A DNA stretch of 16,655 nucleotides from Actinomycetes bacterium (GTDB taxonomy: Bacteria > Actinomycetota > Acidimicrobiia > Acidimicrobiales > Palsa-688), in NCBI GenBank assembly GCA_021846485.1, contig JAJZWW010000023.1, positions 1 through 16,655 of the forward strand. The letters run 5' to 3'. Shown here piece by piece: positions 7,046-13,092 of the stretch. The notes below the pieces were generated by a model, which did no database searches, had not been told where the DNA came from, and was given only the letters and a program-made list of their open reading frames with translations. The translations under genes and the position numbers were made by a program. Position 1 is the first letter of the stretch. Each line of letters opens with the position of its first letter.

Positions 7046-8546
7046 CCCCCGCGGGTTCTTGAAGTACGACCGGGAACTTCCGCTCCACCGACCGGCAGCT
7101 GTCCGTGTTCGCGACTGGCGCGAGGTCTACGAACCGTTCCCTGCCGATTCTTCTCGACAGCAGGCAGCCCGCTGCATGGACTGCGGTATCCCCTTCTGCC
7201 ATGAGGCGTGCCCGCTCGGCAACCTGATCCCGGAGTGGAACGATCTCGTGTACCGCGACGACTGGGTCGAAGCGAGCGAGCGATTGCACGCGACCAACAA
7301 CTTCCCCGACTTCACCGGACGGTTGTGCCCCGCGCCGTGCGAGGCGTCGTGCGTGCTCGGCATCAACGCCGAGCCGGTCACCATCAAGCAGATTGAATAC
7401 GAGATCGTCGAGCGGGCCTGGGCCGAGGGTTGGCTCGGACCGAGGCGCCCGCCGCAGCGCACGGGTCACCGGGTCGCCGTCGTGGGCTCGGGGCCCGCCG
7501 GCCTTGCCGCCGCCCAGCAGCTCGCCCGAGCCGGGCACACGGTCGTGGTCTTCGAGCGCGCCCGGCGTGCCGGCGGTCTGCTGCGCTACGGCATCCCCGA
7601 ATTCAAGCTGGAAAAGCATGTGATCGATCGGCGCCTCGGCCAGCTCGCGGCCGAGGGGGTGGAGCTACGCTGCGGCGTGAGCGTCGGCGCCTGGGAGACC
7701 GACTGCCCATCCTCGGCATCGAGCGGATGGGAGACCGTCGACGTGGCCACGTTGCACTCGGACTTCGACACCGTGCTGCTCGCCATCGGCGCCACCATTC
7801 CCCGAGACCTCCCCATCCCCGGCAGGGCCCTGCACGGCGTCCATCAGGCGATGGCGTACCTGACGGGGGCAAACCAGGCCACCGAGGGGTCCCTGGTCCG
7901 CCCATCCATCGATGCCGCCGGCAAGGCCGTAGTGATCATCGGCGGTGGCGACACGGGTGCGGACTGCCTGGGGACGGCGCATCGCCAGGGGGCCCGTTCG
8001 GTTCACCAACTCGAGATCCTCCCCGAACCCCCGATCGTCCGGAGCGAGGAAGATCCCTGGCCGACGTGGCCGAGGATCCTGCGGACCTACCCGGCCCACG
8101 AAGAGGGCGGTGAGCGGCTGTTCTCGGTATCGACCGCCGAGCTCATCGCCGACGAGACCGGGCACGTTCGGGCATTACGAGCTGACCGGGTGCGCGCCGT
8201 CACCTCGGCCACCGGACGCACCACGTTCGAGCCGGTTGCCGGAGCGACCCTCGAGCTGCGCTGCGAGTTGGTGCTGCTGGCACTCGGGTTCACCGGTCCC
8301 GAGCCCCTGGGCGTCGTCTCCGATCTCGACCTGGCATTGACCGACCGAGGTACCGTGGCCACCGACAACAGGTGGCAGACGAACGTCGAGGGAGTCTTCG
8401 CGTGCGGGGACATGGTGAAAGGCCAGAGCCTCGTGGTGTGGGCGATCGCCGAGGGGAGGGCAGCCGCAGCGGCCGTCGATCGGTATCTCATGGGGACGAG
8501 CGCCCTCCCGGCCCCGGTTGTCCCCGGGCAACTCCCTCTGCGCTGA
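7038..8546 (+). CDS. gltD: Glutamate synthase small subunit GltD (or GltD-like NADPH:Fe-S flavoprotein)
   Basis: This 502-residue protein has the GltD fold. An N-terminal Fe-S region carries C46, C49, C54 and C58 (CMDCGIPFCHEACP) and a second group at C97, C101 and C105. An FAD-binding GSGPAGLAAA motif lies near residues 148-157, an NADPH motif GGGDTGADC near 299-307, and the closing FAD segment ACGDMVKGQSLVVWAIAEG near residues 455-475. GltD takes electrons from NADPH and passes them to the large subunit GltB for glutamate synthesis. No gltB lies in this window, so it may pair with a distant GltB or serve another electron acceptor. The GTG start overlaps the metE end by 8 bases. An insertion of about ten residues (TDCPSSASSGWE) sits between the two nucleotide folds. 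Confidence 0.92.
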   Translation: MADPRGFLKYDRELPLHRPAAVRVRDWREVYEPFPADSSRQQAARCMDCGIPFCHEACPLGNLIPEWNDLVYRDDWVEASERLHATNNFPDFTGRLCPAPCEASCVLGINAEPVTIKQIEYEIVERAWAEGWLGPRRPPQRTGHRVAVVGSGPAGLAAAQQLARAGHTVVVFERARRAGGLLRYGIPEFKLEKHVIDRRLGQLAAEGVELRCGVSVGAWETDCPSSASSGWETVDVATLHSDFDTVLLAIGATIPRDLPIPGRALHGVHQAMAYLTGANQATEGSLVRPSIDAAGKAVVIIGGGDTGADCLGTAHRQGARSVHQLEILPEPPIVRSEEDPWPTWPRILRTYPAHEEGGERLFSVSTAELIADETGHVRALRADRVRAVTSATGRTTFEPVAGATLELRCELVLLALGFTGPEPLGVVSDLDLALTDRGTVATDNRWQTNVEGVFACGDMVKGQSLVVWAIAEGRAAAAAVDRYLMGTSALPAPVVPGQLPLR

Positions 8547-8617
8547 CCCGCCGCGGGAGCGCGTGAGCGTCTGGTTCGCCAGAAGACCGCACCAAGAAAG
8601 GAAGCGACCGGAAGGAA

Positions 8618-9532
8618 ATGGACATTCGTCGGATCGGGATCTGGACGTCCGCGCTCGACCGCCAGCCGGCACCGGTTGTCCGGCGAGCCGCGCGGGTGAT
8701 CGAGCAGCTCGGGTATGGCGTGCTGTGGATTGGCGAGGCGGCCCGGCGCGAGGCCTTCGCCAACGCATCGTTGCTCCTCTCGGCGACCGACCATCTGGTC
8801 GTGGCCACGGGAATTGCCAACATCTGGGCCCGCGATCCCATGGCGATGGCCGCCGGACAGCGCACTCTGGCTGAAGCTTGGGATGGTCGTTTCCTGCTCG
8901 GTCTCGGAGTGAGCCACGACCAGCTCGTCGAACCCCGAGGCCATCACTACGAACAACCGCTCACCGTTATGCGTCGCTACCTGGATGCCATGGACCAGGC
9001 GTTGTACCTGTCGCCGATGCCTGATCCGGGGGCCATGGTCCGGGTGCTCGGGGCGCTGCGCCCCCGCATGGTGGCGCTGGCCTCCGAACGCGCCGACGGT
9101 GCCCATCCCTATCTTGTTCCCGTGGAGCACACTGAACAGGCGCGCGACATCCTCGGGCCAGGGAAGCTGCTCTGCCCGGAGGTCGCGGTCGTGGTTGCCT
9201 CCGATCCCCAGGTTGCCCGACGTGTCGCCAGATCCCACCTCGACGCCTACCTCCCGCTCACCAACTACCAGAGCAACCTGGCGGGTCTCGGCTTTACTGA
9301 CGACGACTTCGCGGGGGGTGGAAGCGACCGCCTCGTCGACGCACTGGTGGCCTGGGGGTCTGCGGAGCGGATTGCCCGCCGCGTCGGCGAGCATCTCGAC
9401 GCCGGCGCCGACCACGTCGCCATCCAGGGGCTTACGTCGAGCCCTGATCGCCTGCCGGTCAAGGAATGGTCCGAACTGGCGACAGTCCTCGAGCTCGATG
9501 CCCGCCCGGCTTCCCTTCCGACGGTGCAGTGA
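8618..9532 (+). CDS. LLM class F420-dependent oxidoreductase (TIGR03620-like)
   Basis: This 304-residue protein has the single TIM-barrel of the luciferase-like (LLM) family. The opening IRRIGIWTSALD, the segment LGYGVLWIGEA, the cofactor-side ATGIANIWARDPMAMAAG and WDGRFLLGLGVSH match the actinobacterial subfamily usually called probable F420-dependent oxidoreductase. F420 rather than FMN is inferred from the family; substrate is unknown. A clear ribosome site (GGAAGCGACCGGAAGGAA) precedes the ATG. The 71-base spacer after gltD may hold a promoter, but I see no convincing boxes. The following 9533-9769 region contains only a weak small ORF and a hairpin. Confidence 0.92.
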   Translation: MDIRRIGIWTSALDRQPAPVVRRAARVIEQLGYGVLWIGEAARREAFANASLLLSATDHLVVATGIANIWARDPMAMAAGQRTLAEAWDGRFLLGLGVSHDQLVEPRGHHYEQPLTVMRRYLDAMDQALYLSPMPDPGAMVRVLGALRPRMVALASERADGAHPYLVPVEHTEQARDILGPGKLLCPEVAVVVASDPQVARRVARSHLDAYLPLTNYQSNLAGLGFTDDDFAGGGSDRLVDALVAWGSAERIARRVGEHLDAGADHVAIQGLTSSPDRLPVKEWSELATVLELDARPASLPTVQ

Positions 9533-9575
9533 ACGGTCCACGAGGTGCCCGCGGTGGGGCGAGACCGGTCGCTGC

Positions 9576-9773
9576 ATGCAGGGGATCGGCTCCTGCAGCC
9601 GAGAAGTACTCCCGGGGATCAACCGAGCGGTGTTTGCCGGGTGCGCATCGGCCGAGGAGACCGAGCAACTCATCGGCGGCGAGCCGACGTTGACGCACCC
9701 GGCCTCGAGCCCGGGAGTCGGACGGAGACCGGCCGCGGCCAGGTCCCAAGTCGCCCACGGACGAAGACGATGA
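9576..9773 (+). CDS. Candidate 65-residue small ORF before the PAS gene
   Basis: An ATG-started frame of 65 residues fills most of the gap between the LLM and PAS genes. Its TGA overlaps the PAS ATG as ATGA, the same junction used by many real gene pairs here. The N-terminal half (MQGIGSCSREVLPGINRAVF, then AGCASAEETEQL) looks protein-like, whereas the second half is Pro/Arg/Ser-rich and may be noise. No clear ribosome site precedes the ATG. I recognise no family. It may be a chance frame or the remnant of a larger gene, and the overlap is the only real support. Confidence 0.2.
   Translation: MQGIGSCSREVLPGINRAVFAGCASAEETEQLIGGEPTLTHPASSPGVGRRPAAARSQVAHGRRR
9577..9597 (+). other. Short inverted repeat after the LLM gene
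   Basis: TGCAGG (9577-9582) and CCTGCA (9592-9597) can pair around a 9-base loop, about 45 bases after the LLM stop. There is no T-run after it, so it is a poor intrinsic terminator. It overlaps the start of the candidate small ORF. Confidence 0.25.
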
Positions 9774-10210
9774 CCTTGCCAGGGGACATAGTCCTCGCCG
9801 CCGTGGCGCACGCCGCCGACGCGGTCGTGATCGTCGATGGCACCGGCACCATCTGCTACTGGAACGACGGCGCGGCCCGTATCTTGGGCTACCGGGCCGA
9901 CGAGCTGCTTGGATCCACGCTTGACGCGATCATCCCCGACCGTCTCCGGCAGCGCCACAATGAGGCGTTCCGTGCCGCGATCGTTCGTGGCTCTACTCGA
10001 TACGGCACAGCGGATCTCCTTGCCGTGCCCGCGCGCCACGCTGACGGACGGACCATCTCGATCGAGTTCAGCGTCGTCCTGCTCGAAGCAGACGACGGAT
10101 CGGTCGGCCACGTCGCTGCGATCCTGCGCGACGTCACCGGACGGCGGGCTCGGGAACAGGAGCTGCGGCGGCGGATCGAGACGCTCGAAGGAAGGCTTCG
10201 GGCGCACTGA
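9770..10210 (+). CDS. Stand-alone PAS domain sensor protein
   Basis: This 146-residue protein is almost entirely one PAS domain (about residues 8-125): ADAVVIVDGTGTICYWNDGAARILGY, then the helix region DAIIPDRLRQRHNEAF, the sheet HADGRTISIEFSVVLL and the S-box end AILRDVT. A charged, possibly coiled-coil tail (RRAREQELRRRIETLEGRL) ends the protein, and no kinase, cyclase or DNA-binding output domain follows. H63 in RQRHNEAF sits in the helix where FixL-type heme PAS domains carry their heme histidine, but many non-heme PAS domains also have His there. The start at 9770 begins the domain cleanly; a longer frame from 9545 adds only an Arg-rich unconserved stretch. It probably signals through a partner protein. 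Confidence 0.88.
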   Translation: MTLPGDIVLAAVAHAADAVVIVDGTGTICYWNDGAARILGYRADELLGSTLDAIIPDRLRQRHNEAFRAAIVRGSTRYGTADLLAVPARHADGRTISIEFSVVLLEADDGSVGHVAAILRDVTGRRAREQELRRRIETLEGRLRAH

Positions 10211-10235
10211 CATGGCCGCTTCTCCCGGAGAGACC

Positions 10236-10499
10236 ATGCGCGCTGCGGTGGGGGGGACCGAGCAGCCTGTGCTCCGAGGCCCGGAGATCTGCACCCGCAT
10301 CGTCAGCTTCTTCGACGTGGCCATCAACCGGACCACCGGCTCCCGGCTGACTGATACCGCTCGACTCGTCAACGCCCTTCCCGGCGTCAGCGAGTCACAT
10401 CCCCTTGTCGCCGAGGTCCTCTTGCTCGAAGCTACCGCCGAAGGCCATGCCCGCCTCGAAGCACCGACGGCAACCGGTCATCTAATTTTCCGGCCATGA
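10236..10499 (+). CDS. Small protein of unknown function
   Basis: This 87-residue protein starts at the ATG at 10236, preceded by GGAG with 5 bases of spacing. An alternative ATG at 10212, one base after the PAS stop, would give 95 residues but lacks a ribosome site. The middle (EICTRIVSFFDVAINR, then TDTARLVNALPGV, then PLVAEVLLLEA) looks like a compact alpha/beta domain without membrane segments. I recognise no family. Its stop overlaps the start of the DUF2269-like membrane protein by ATGA, and it follows the PAS gene directly, so the three probably act together. Confidence 0.6.
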   Translation: MRAAVGGTEQPVLRGPEICTRIVSFFDVAINRTTGSRLTDTARLVNALPGVSESHPLVAEVLLLEATAEGHARLEAPTATGHLIFRP

Positions 10500-10987
10500 C
10501 TCCCGCCTGGCTCTACAACCTCGCTCTCTGCATGCACTTGCTCGGCGCGTTCTCGCTCGTCTCTGGCACCGTCGTCGCCGGTGTTGGTTTCGAGGCGGCG
10601 CGGCGACGAGGCAACTGCGCCGAGATTGCCCTCTTGCTCGGAGTCGCCCGCATCGGTGCCGTGCTGGTGGTCGGAGGGACGGTACTCGCCGGTAGCTTCG
10701 GCCTGTGGCTGGTCGCTCTCGGGCACTGGGGTTACGGCACGCCGTGGGTCGACGCGGCGATTGGGCTCCTCACGTTGGTGGTCGTGATCGGTTCGATAGG
10801 CGGGCAACGACCCAAGCAGGCCCGCAAACTGGCCGCGGTCTTGGCTACCCAGCAGCTCGCTCCGAATCAGGAGCTACGTGCCCTTCTCGATGACGGAGTG
10901 GCACGTACCCTCAACTATGTTGCCGCTGCAGCGCTTGTTGCCATCATCGTCCTCATGGTGGTCAAGCCCGGCTCGCCGCATTCGTAG
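10496..10987 (+). CDS. DUF2269-like integral membrane protein
   Basis: This 163-residue protein has four hydrophobic segments: roughly residues 8-30, 46-73, 83-102 and 137-157. A charged cytoplasmic loop (GQRPKQARKL and the following helix) lies between the third and fourth. The opening helix with MHLLGAFSLVSGTVVAGVGFE resembles DUF2269 family members, whose function is unknown. The ATG overlaps the previous stop (ATGA) and has no ribosome site of its own, so translation is probably coupled. Together with the PAS protein it could be the membrane end of a small sensing unit. The gene converges on the ndh gene across a 102-base gap. Confidence 0.7.
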   Translation: MTPAWLYNLALCMHLLGAFSLVSGTVVAGVGFEAARRRGNCAEIALLLGVARIGAVLVVGGTVLAGSFGLWLVALGHWGYGTPWVDAAIGLLTLVVVIGSIGGQRPKQARKLAAVLATQQLAPNQELRALLDDGVARTLNYVAAAALVAIIVLMVVKPGSPHS

Positions 10988-11050
10988 CGGAGTAGCGGCC
11001 GCAATGCGACGAGGCGCCGCTCGGCGTAAGGGTCTCGTGCAGTCTGCGCC

Positions 11051-11080
11051 GGGTGCCGACGGGTGCCGACGGGTGCCGCA
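11051..11080. repeat. Tandem 10-base repeat, about three copies
   Basis: GGGTGCCGAC occurs at 11051-11060 and 11061-11070, and a third copy at 11071-11080 differs in its last two bases. It lies in the short gap between the convergent DUF2269-like and ndh genes. It is not in a recognised gene and has no obvious terminator shape. Confidence 0.8.
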
Positions 11081-11089
11081 GTGAACGGG

Positions 11090-12448
11090 TCACCTGCGAC
11101 ACTCGGGGCAGCCGATACGCCCTGGTCGCGACGCCGCTGGCGGCCGAGCCGGTACGTCACCGAGGATGAGCCGAGGGCCCGATGGCCATCGGAAGTAGTG
11201 CCATGCCCAGTTGATCAGGACCACGATGCGGTTGCGGAAGCCGATCAGGTAGATGAGGTGAAGCGCGAGCCAGGCGATCCAGCCGATAGTCCCGTAGAAG
11301 ACCGTGCCGCCTGCCAGCTGGGCGACTGCTGAACGGCGCCCGATCGTCGCCATCACCCCCTTGTCGCGGTAGGCGAAGGATGTCGTCGGACGGCTTTCGA
11401 GACGGCGAACGACCTGGCGAGCGGCGTGGTCCCCCGATTGGATGGCGACTTGGGCAAGCTGGGGGAGGGACCGCCGGGTGTCACCCGGTTGAAGGCGGCC
11501 CGCACCCGGCGCAGCTCCGTCAGGTCCAGTTCCGTCAGGTCCAGGCACTGCGGCGGCATCGCCCACGACGAAGACCTCGGGATGGTCCGGCAGTGAGAGA
11601 TCGCGCTCGACCATCACCCGCCCCCCGGGCCCCCGCCGACCCATGAGGTCCGCCGCGACGGTGCCATCCACCGTTACCCCTGCCGCCCAGAGCACGACGC
11701 GCGCCATGACCAACTCTCCGCCTGCGAGCGTGACCCCGGCCGTCGAGACCGACTCGACTCCGAGCCCGAGCCGGACCTCCACTCCTCGGGCCCGCAGGAT
11801 TCGCTCGGCGTACGCGCTGGCCGTAGGAGAGAAGCTTGGGAGCAGGCGCTGCTGGCCGTCGAGGAGGACGACGCGGGTGCGGTCGGGATCGAGACGGAGC
11901 CGGTCGTGGCGGATGGCAATGTCGACCAGCTCGGCCATCGCCCCTGCAGTCTCGACTCCGGTTGGTCCGCCGCCGACTACCACGATCACCGGTGCGAGTG
12001 TCTCCTCGGACGCAGCGGCGTCGGCGCGCTCCAAGGCGGCGAGTACCTGGTTACGCACCCAACGGGCGTCGTCGAGCGTGTAGAGGAAGAGCGCATGTTC
12101 AACCACTCCGGGCACGTCGAACGTGGCCGCCGTCGCACCGCTCGCCACGATGAGATGGTCGTAGGGGAGCTCCTGCCCGTTCTCGAGGAGGACCGAGTGC
12201 GCCGACAGATCGAATCCGGACACCCGGCCGTGGACGAATCGTACGTGACGGGCCCGTCGGAAGATGGTGCGAATCGGGTAGGCGACATCAGCCGAGCCGA
12301 GGCCTGCGGTCGCCACCTGGTAGAGGAGCGGCTGGAACGTGTGGAAGTTGTGCTGGTCCACCACCACCACCTCGACCGGTTCCTCGCTCAGTCGCCGGGC
12401 AGCCGCCAAACCGGCGAAGCCCCCGCCCACGATCACCACTTGGTCCAC
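11090..12448 (-). CDS. ndh: Type II NADH dehydrogenase (NDH-2)
   Basis: This 452-residue membrane-associated flavoprotein should oxidise NADH and reduce quinone without pumping protons. The FAD motif VGGGFAGL lies at about 7-14, FQPLLYQVATAGL at 38-50, the NADH motif VVGGGPTGVETAG at 157-169, the second FAD segment VFVVGDAAAVPG at 292-303, and the quinone-site segment AQVAIQSG at 332-339. A hydrophobic helix at about 386-416 (GTIGWIAWLALHLIYLIGF) is the usual membrane anchor. The loop between GDAAAVPG and LPQLAQ is about 20 residues longer than usual and contains an in-frame tandem repeat. The protein ends with an extra CPEC motif (447-450). The start is GTG with AGAGGT as ribosome site. It is divergent from the seven-gene run at 12518. 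Confidence 0.93.
   Translation of the reverse strand: MDQVVIVGGGFAGLAAARRLSEEPVEVVVVDQHNFHTFQPLLYQVATAGLGSADVAYPIRTIFRRARHVRFVHGRVSGFDLSAHSVLLENGQELPYDHLIVASGATAATFDVPGVVEHALFLYTLDDARWVRNQVLAALERADAAASEETLAPVIVVVGGGPTGVETAGAMAELVDIAIRHDRLRLDPDRTRVVLLDGQQRLLPSFSPTASAYAERILRARGVEVRLGLGVESVSTAGVTLAGGELVMARVVLWAAGVTVDGTVAADLMGRRGPGGRVMVERDLSLPDHPEVFVVGDAAAVPGPDGTGPDGAAPGAGRLQPGDTRRSLPQLAQVAIQSGDHAARQVVRRLESRPTTSFAYRDKGVMATIGRRSAVAQLAGGTVFYGTIGWIAWLALHLIYLIGFRNRIVVLINWAWHYFRWPSGPRLILGDVPARPPAASRPGRIGCPECRR
11516..11545. repeat. 15-base in-frame tandem duplication inside ndh
   Basis: Two copies of TCCGTCAGGTCCAG plus one base (T, then G) lie at 11516-11530 and 11531-11545, differing only at the last position. 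On the coding strand they give PGPDG followed by TGPDG, so the reading frame is kept and the surface loop is lengthened by five residues. Confidence 0.85.
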
Positions 12449-12517
12449 GAAGCACCTCTAGTTTTTCTAGTGAACTACAGATATAATACTAGGGAGAGCC
12501 GACGAAAGGAGATCCAG
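12449..12517. promoter_or_regulatory. Divergent promoter region between ndh and the seven-gene run
   Basis: On the plus strand a perfect TATAAT (12482-12487) is the clearest -10 box in the window, with only a poor -35 (TAGTTT, 12459-12464, 17-base spacing). Transcription should begin near 12494, giving a short leader that contains the strong ribosome site AAAGGAGAT. CTAG, rare in such GC-rich DNA, occurs three times (12458, 12467 and 12489). CTAGT (12467-12471) and ACTAG (12488-12492) form an inverted repeat around the -10 box, and CTAG-TTTTT-CTAG overlaps the -35. On the minus strand the ndh ribosome site AGAGGT is clear, while its promoter must overlap this same segment. A shared regulator site is likely but unidentified. 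Confidence 0.55.
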
Positions 12518-12709
12518 ATGGCACGGTCTAAACAGGGGACGTCTGCTGCCGGCCAGAGGATGGTCACCTCCGGTCGAAGCTACCGCTACGCCGTCGAGCT
12601 CAGCGTTGCCGCCTTCACCGACCGCCTCGCCCGACTCACGGCAGAAGCCGTCGATGACGGGGGTTACGGCGGGTGGTCCCTGCGCCCTGTGGCCAGGGAG
12701 CAGATGTGA
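12518..12709 (+). CDS. Small unknown protein, first gene of the seven-gene run
   Basis: This 63-residue protein begins at the ATG at 12518 after the best ribosome site in the region (AAAGGAGAT). The N-terminus is basic (MARSKQGTSAAGQR), followed by a predicted helix (YRYAVELSVAAFTDRLARL) and a Gly/Trp-containing tail (DDGGYGGWSLRPV). I recognise no family; the length and basic start are compatible with a small regulator or an adaptor protein, but nothing proves either. The frame is open far upstream, but that stretch lies opposite ndh and has no initiation signal. The stop overlaps the next GTG as GTGA, so translation of the second gene is probably coupled. Confidence 0.65.
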   Translation: MARSKQGTSAAGQRMVTSGRSYRYAVELSVAAFTDRLARLTAEAVDDGGYGGWSLRPVAREQM

Positions 12710-13092
12710 CCATGGGGCCCCTCGACCATGACGGTCTTCTCACCCTCGCTCGGAAGGCGCACGCTGCAGCGGGAGATGCCGACGCCGCGCGCCTGACCGA
12801 AAGCCTCTGTGTCTTTGTCCACACCCTCGCCCATCACCTTGATCATGAGATCCCCAGCCTCATGCGCCTGCCTCCGGCCGAAGCCCGCCTCGTCCGACGC
12901 GGACAGGCACGGGTGTCGGCGGCAGCCAGGGTGCTCCTCCGGGACGCCGAGAGCGGCTGCGCCGACTCCGGACGGCGGTGTGCGGCCCGGACCGAGGCCC
13001 TCCTCGCCCTCCTCGCCATTCAAGCCCGCGATGAGCGACTCGTCTTCCATCGCGTCGCCAGCGGGGCATCGAACCCGAGGTGGCCACGGTGA
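12706..13092 (+). CDS. Hemerythrin-like (HHE-type) helical protein, incomplete ligand set
   Basis: This 128-residue helical protein resembles the hemerythrin HHE family in its first half: H8 in LDHDGL at the start of helix A, a spacer AAAGDADAARL, and VHTLAHHLDHEIPSLM at 38-53, which matches the HxxxHE helix B. In the second half, the expected helix C and D histidines are not evident; where an H-x3-E/D motif is expected I read QARDERLVFH (106-115). A normal di-iron centre is therefore doubtful. I chose the GTG at 12706, which overlaps the previous stop and has GGGAG six bases upstream; an ATG at 12712 is equally possible. The stop overlaps the NHL gene start (GTGA). The family call is by pattern only. 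Confidence 0.55.
   Translation: MTMGPLDHDGLLTLARKAHAAAGDADAARLTESLCVFVHTLAHHLDHEIPSLMRLPPAEARLVRRGQARVSAAARVLLRDAESGCADSGRRCAARTEALLALLAIQARDERLVFHRVASGASNPRWPR

Noticed and set aside
9545..9769. Longer N-terminus for the PAS protein
   Set aside because: The added 75 residues are Arg/Gly/Pro-rich and unlike any domain. The ATG at 9770 begins the PAS fold cleanly.
8087..10372. 761-codon open frame on the minus strand
   Set aside because: It lies opposite gltD, LLM and PAS genes, all with clear family motifs. Long antisense frames are expected in GC-rich DNA with strong third-position bias, and its translation shows no recognisable domain.
11051..11080. CRISPR-like array
   Set aside because: The units are 10 bases, directly tandem without spacers, and only about three copies.
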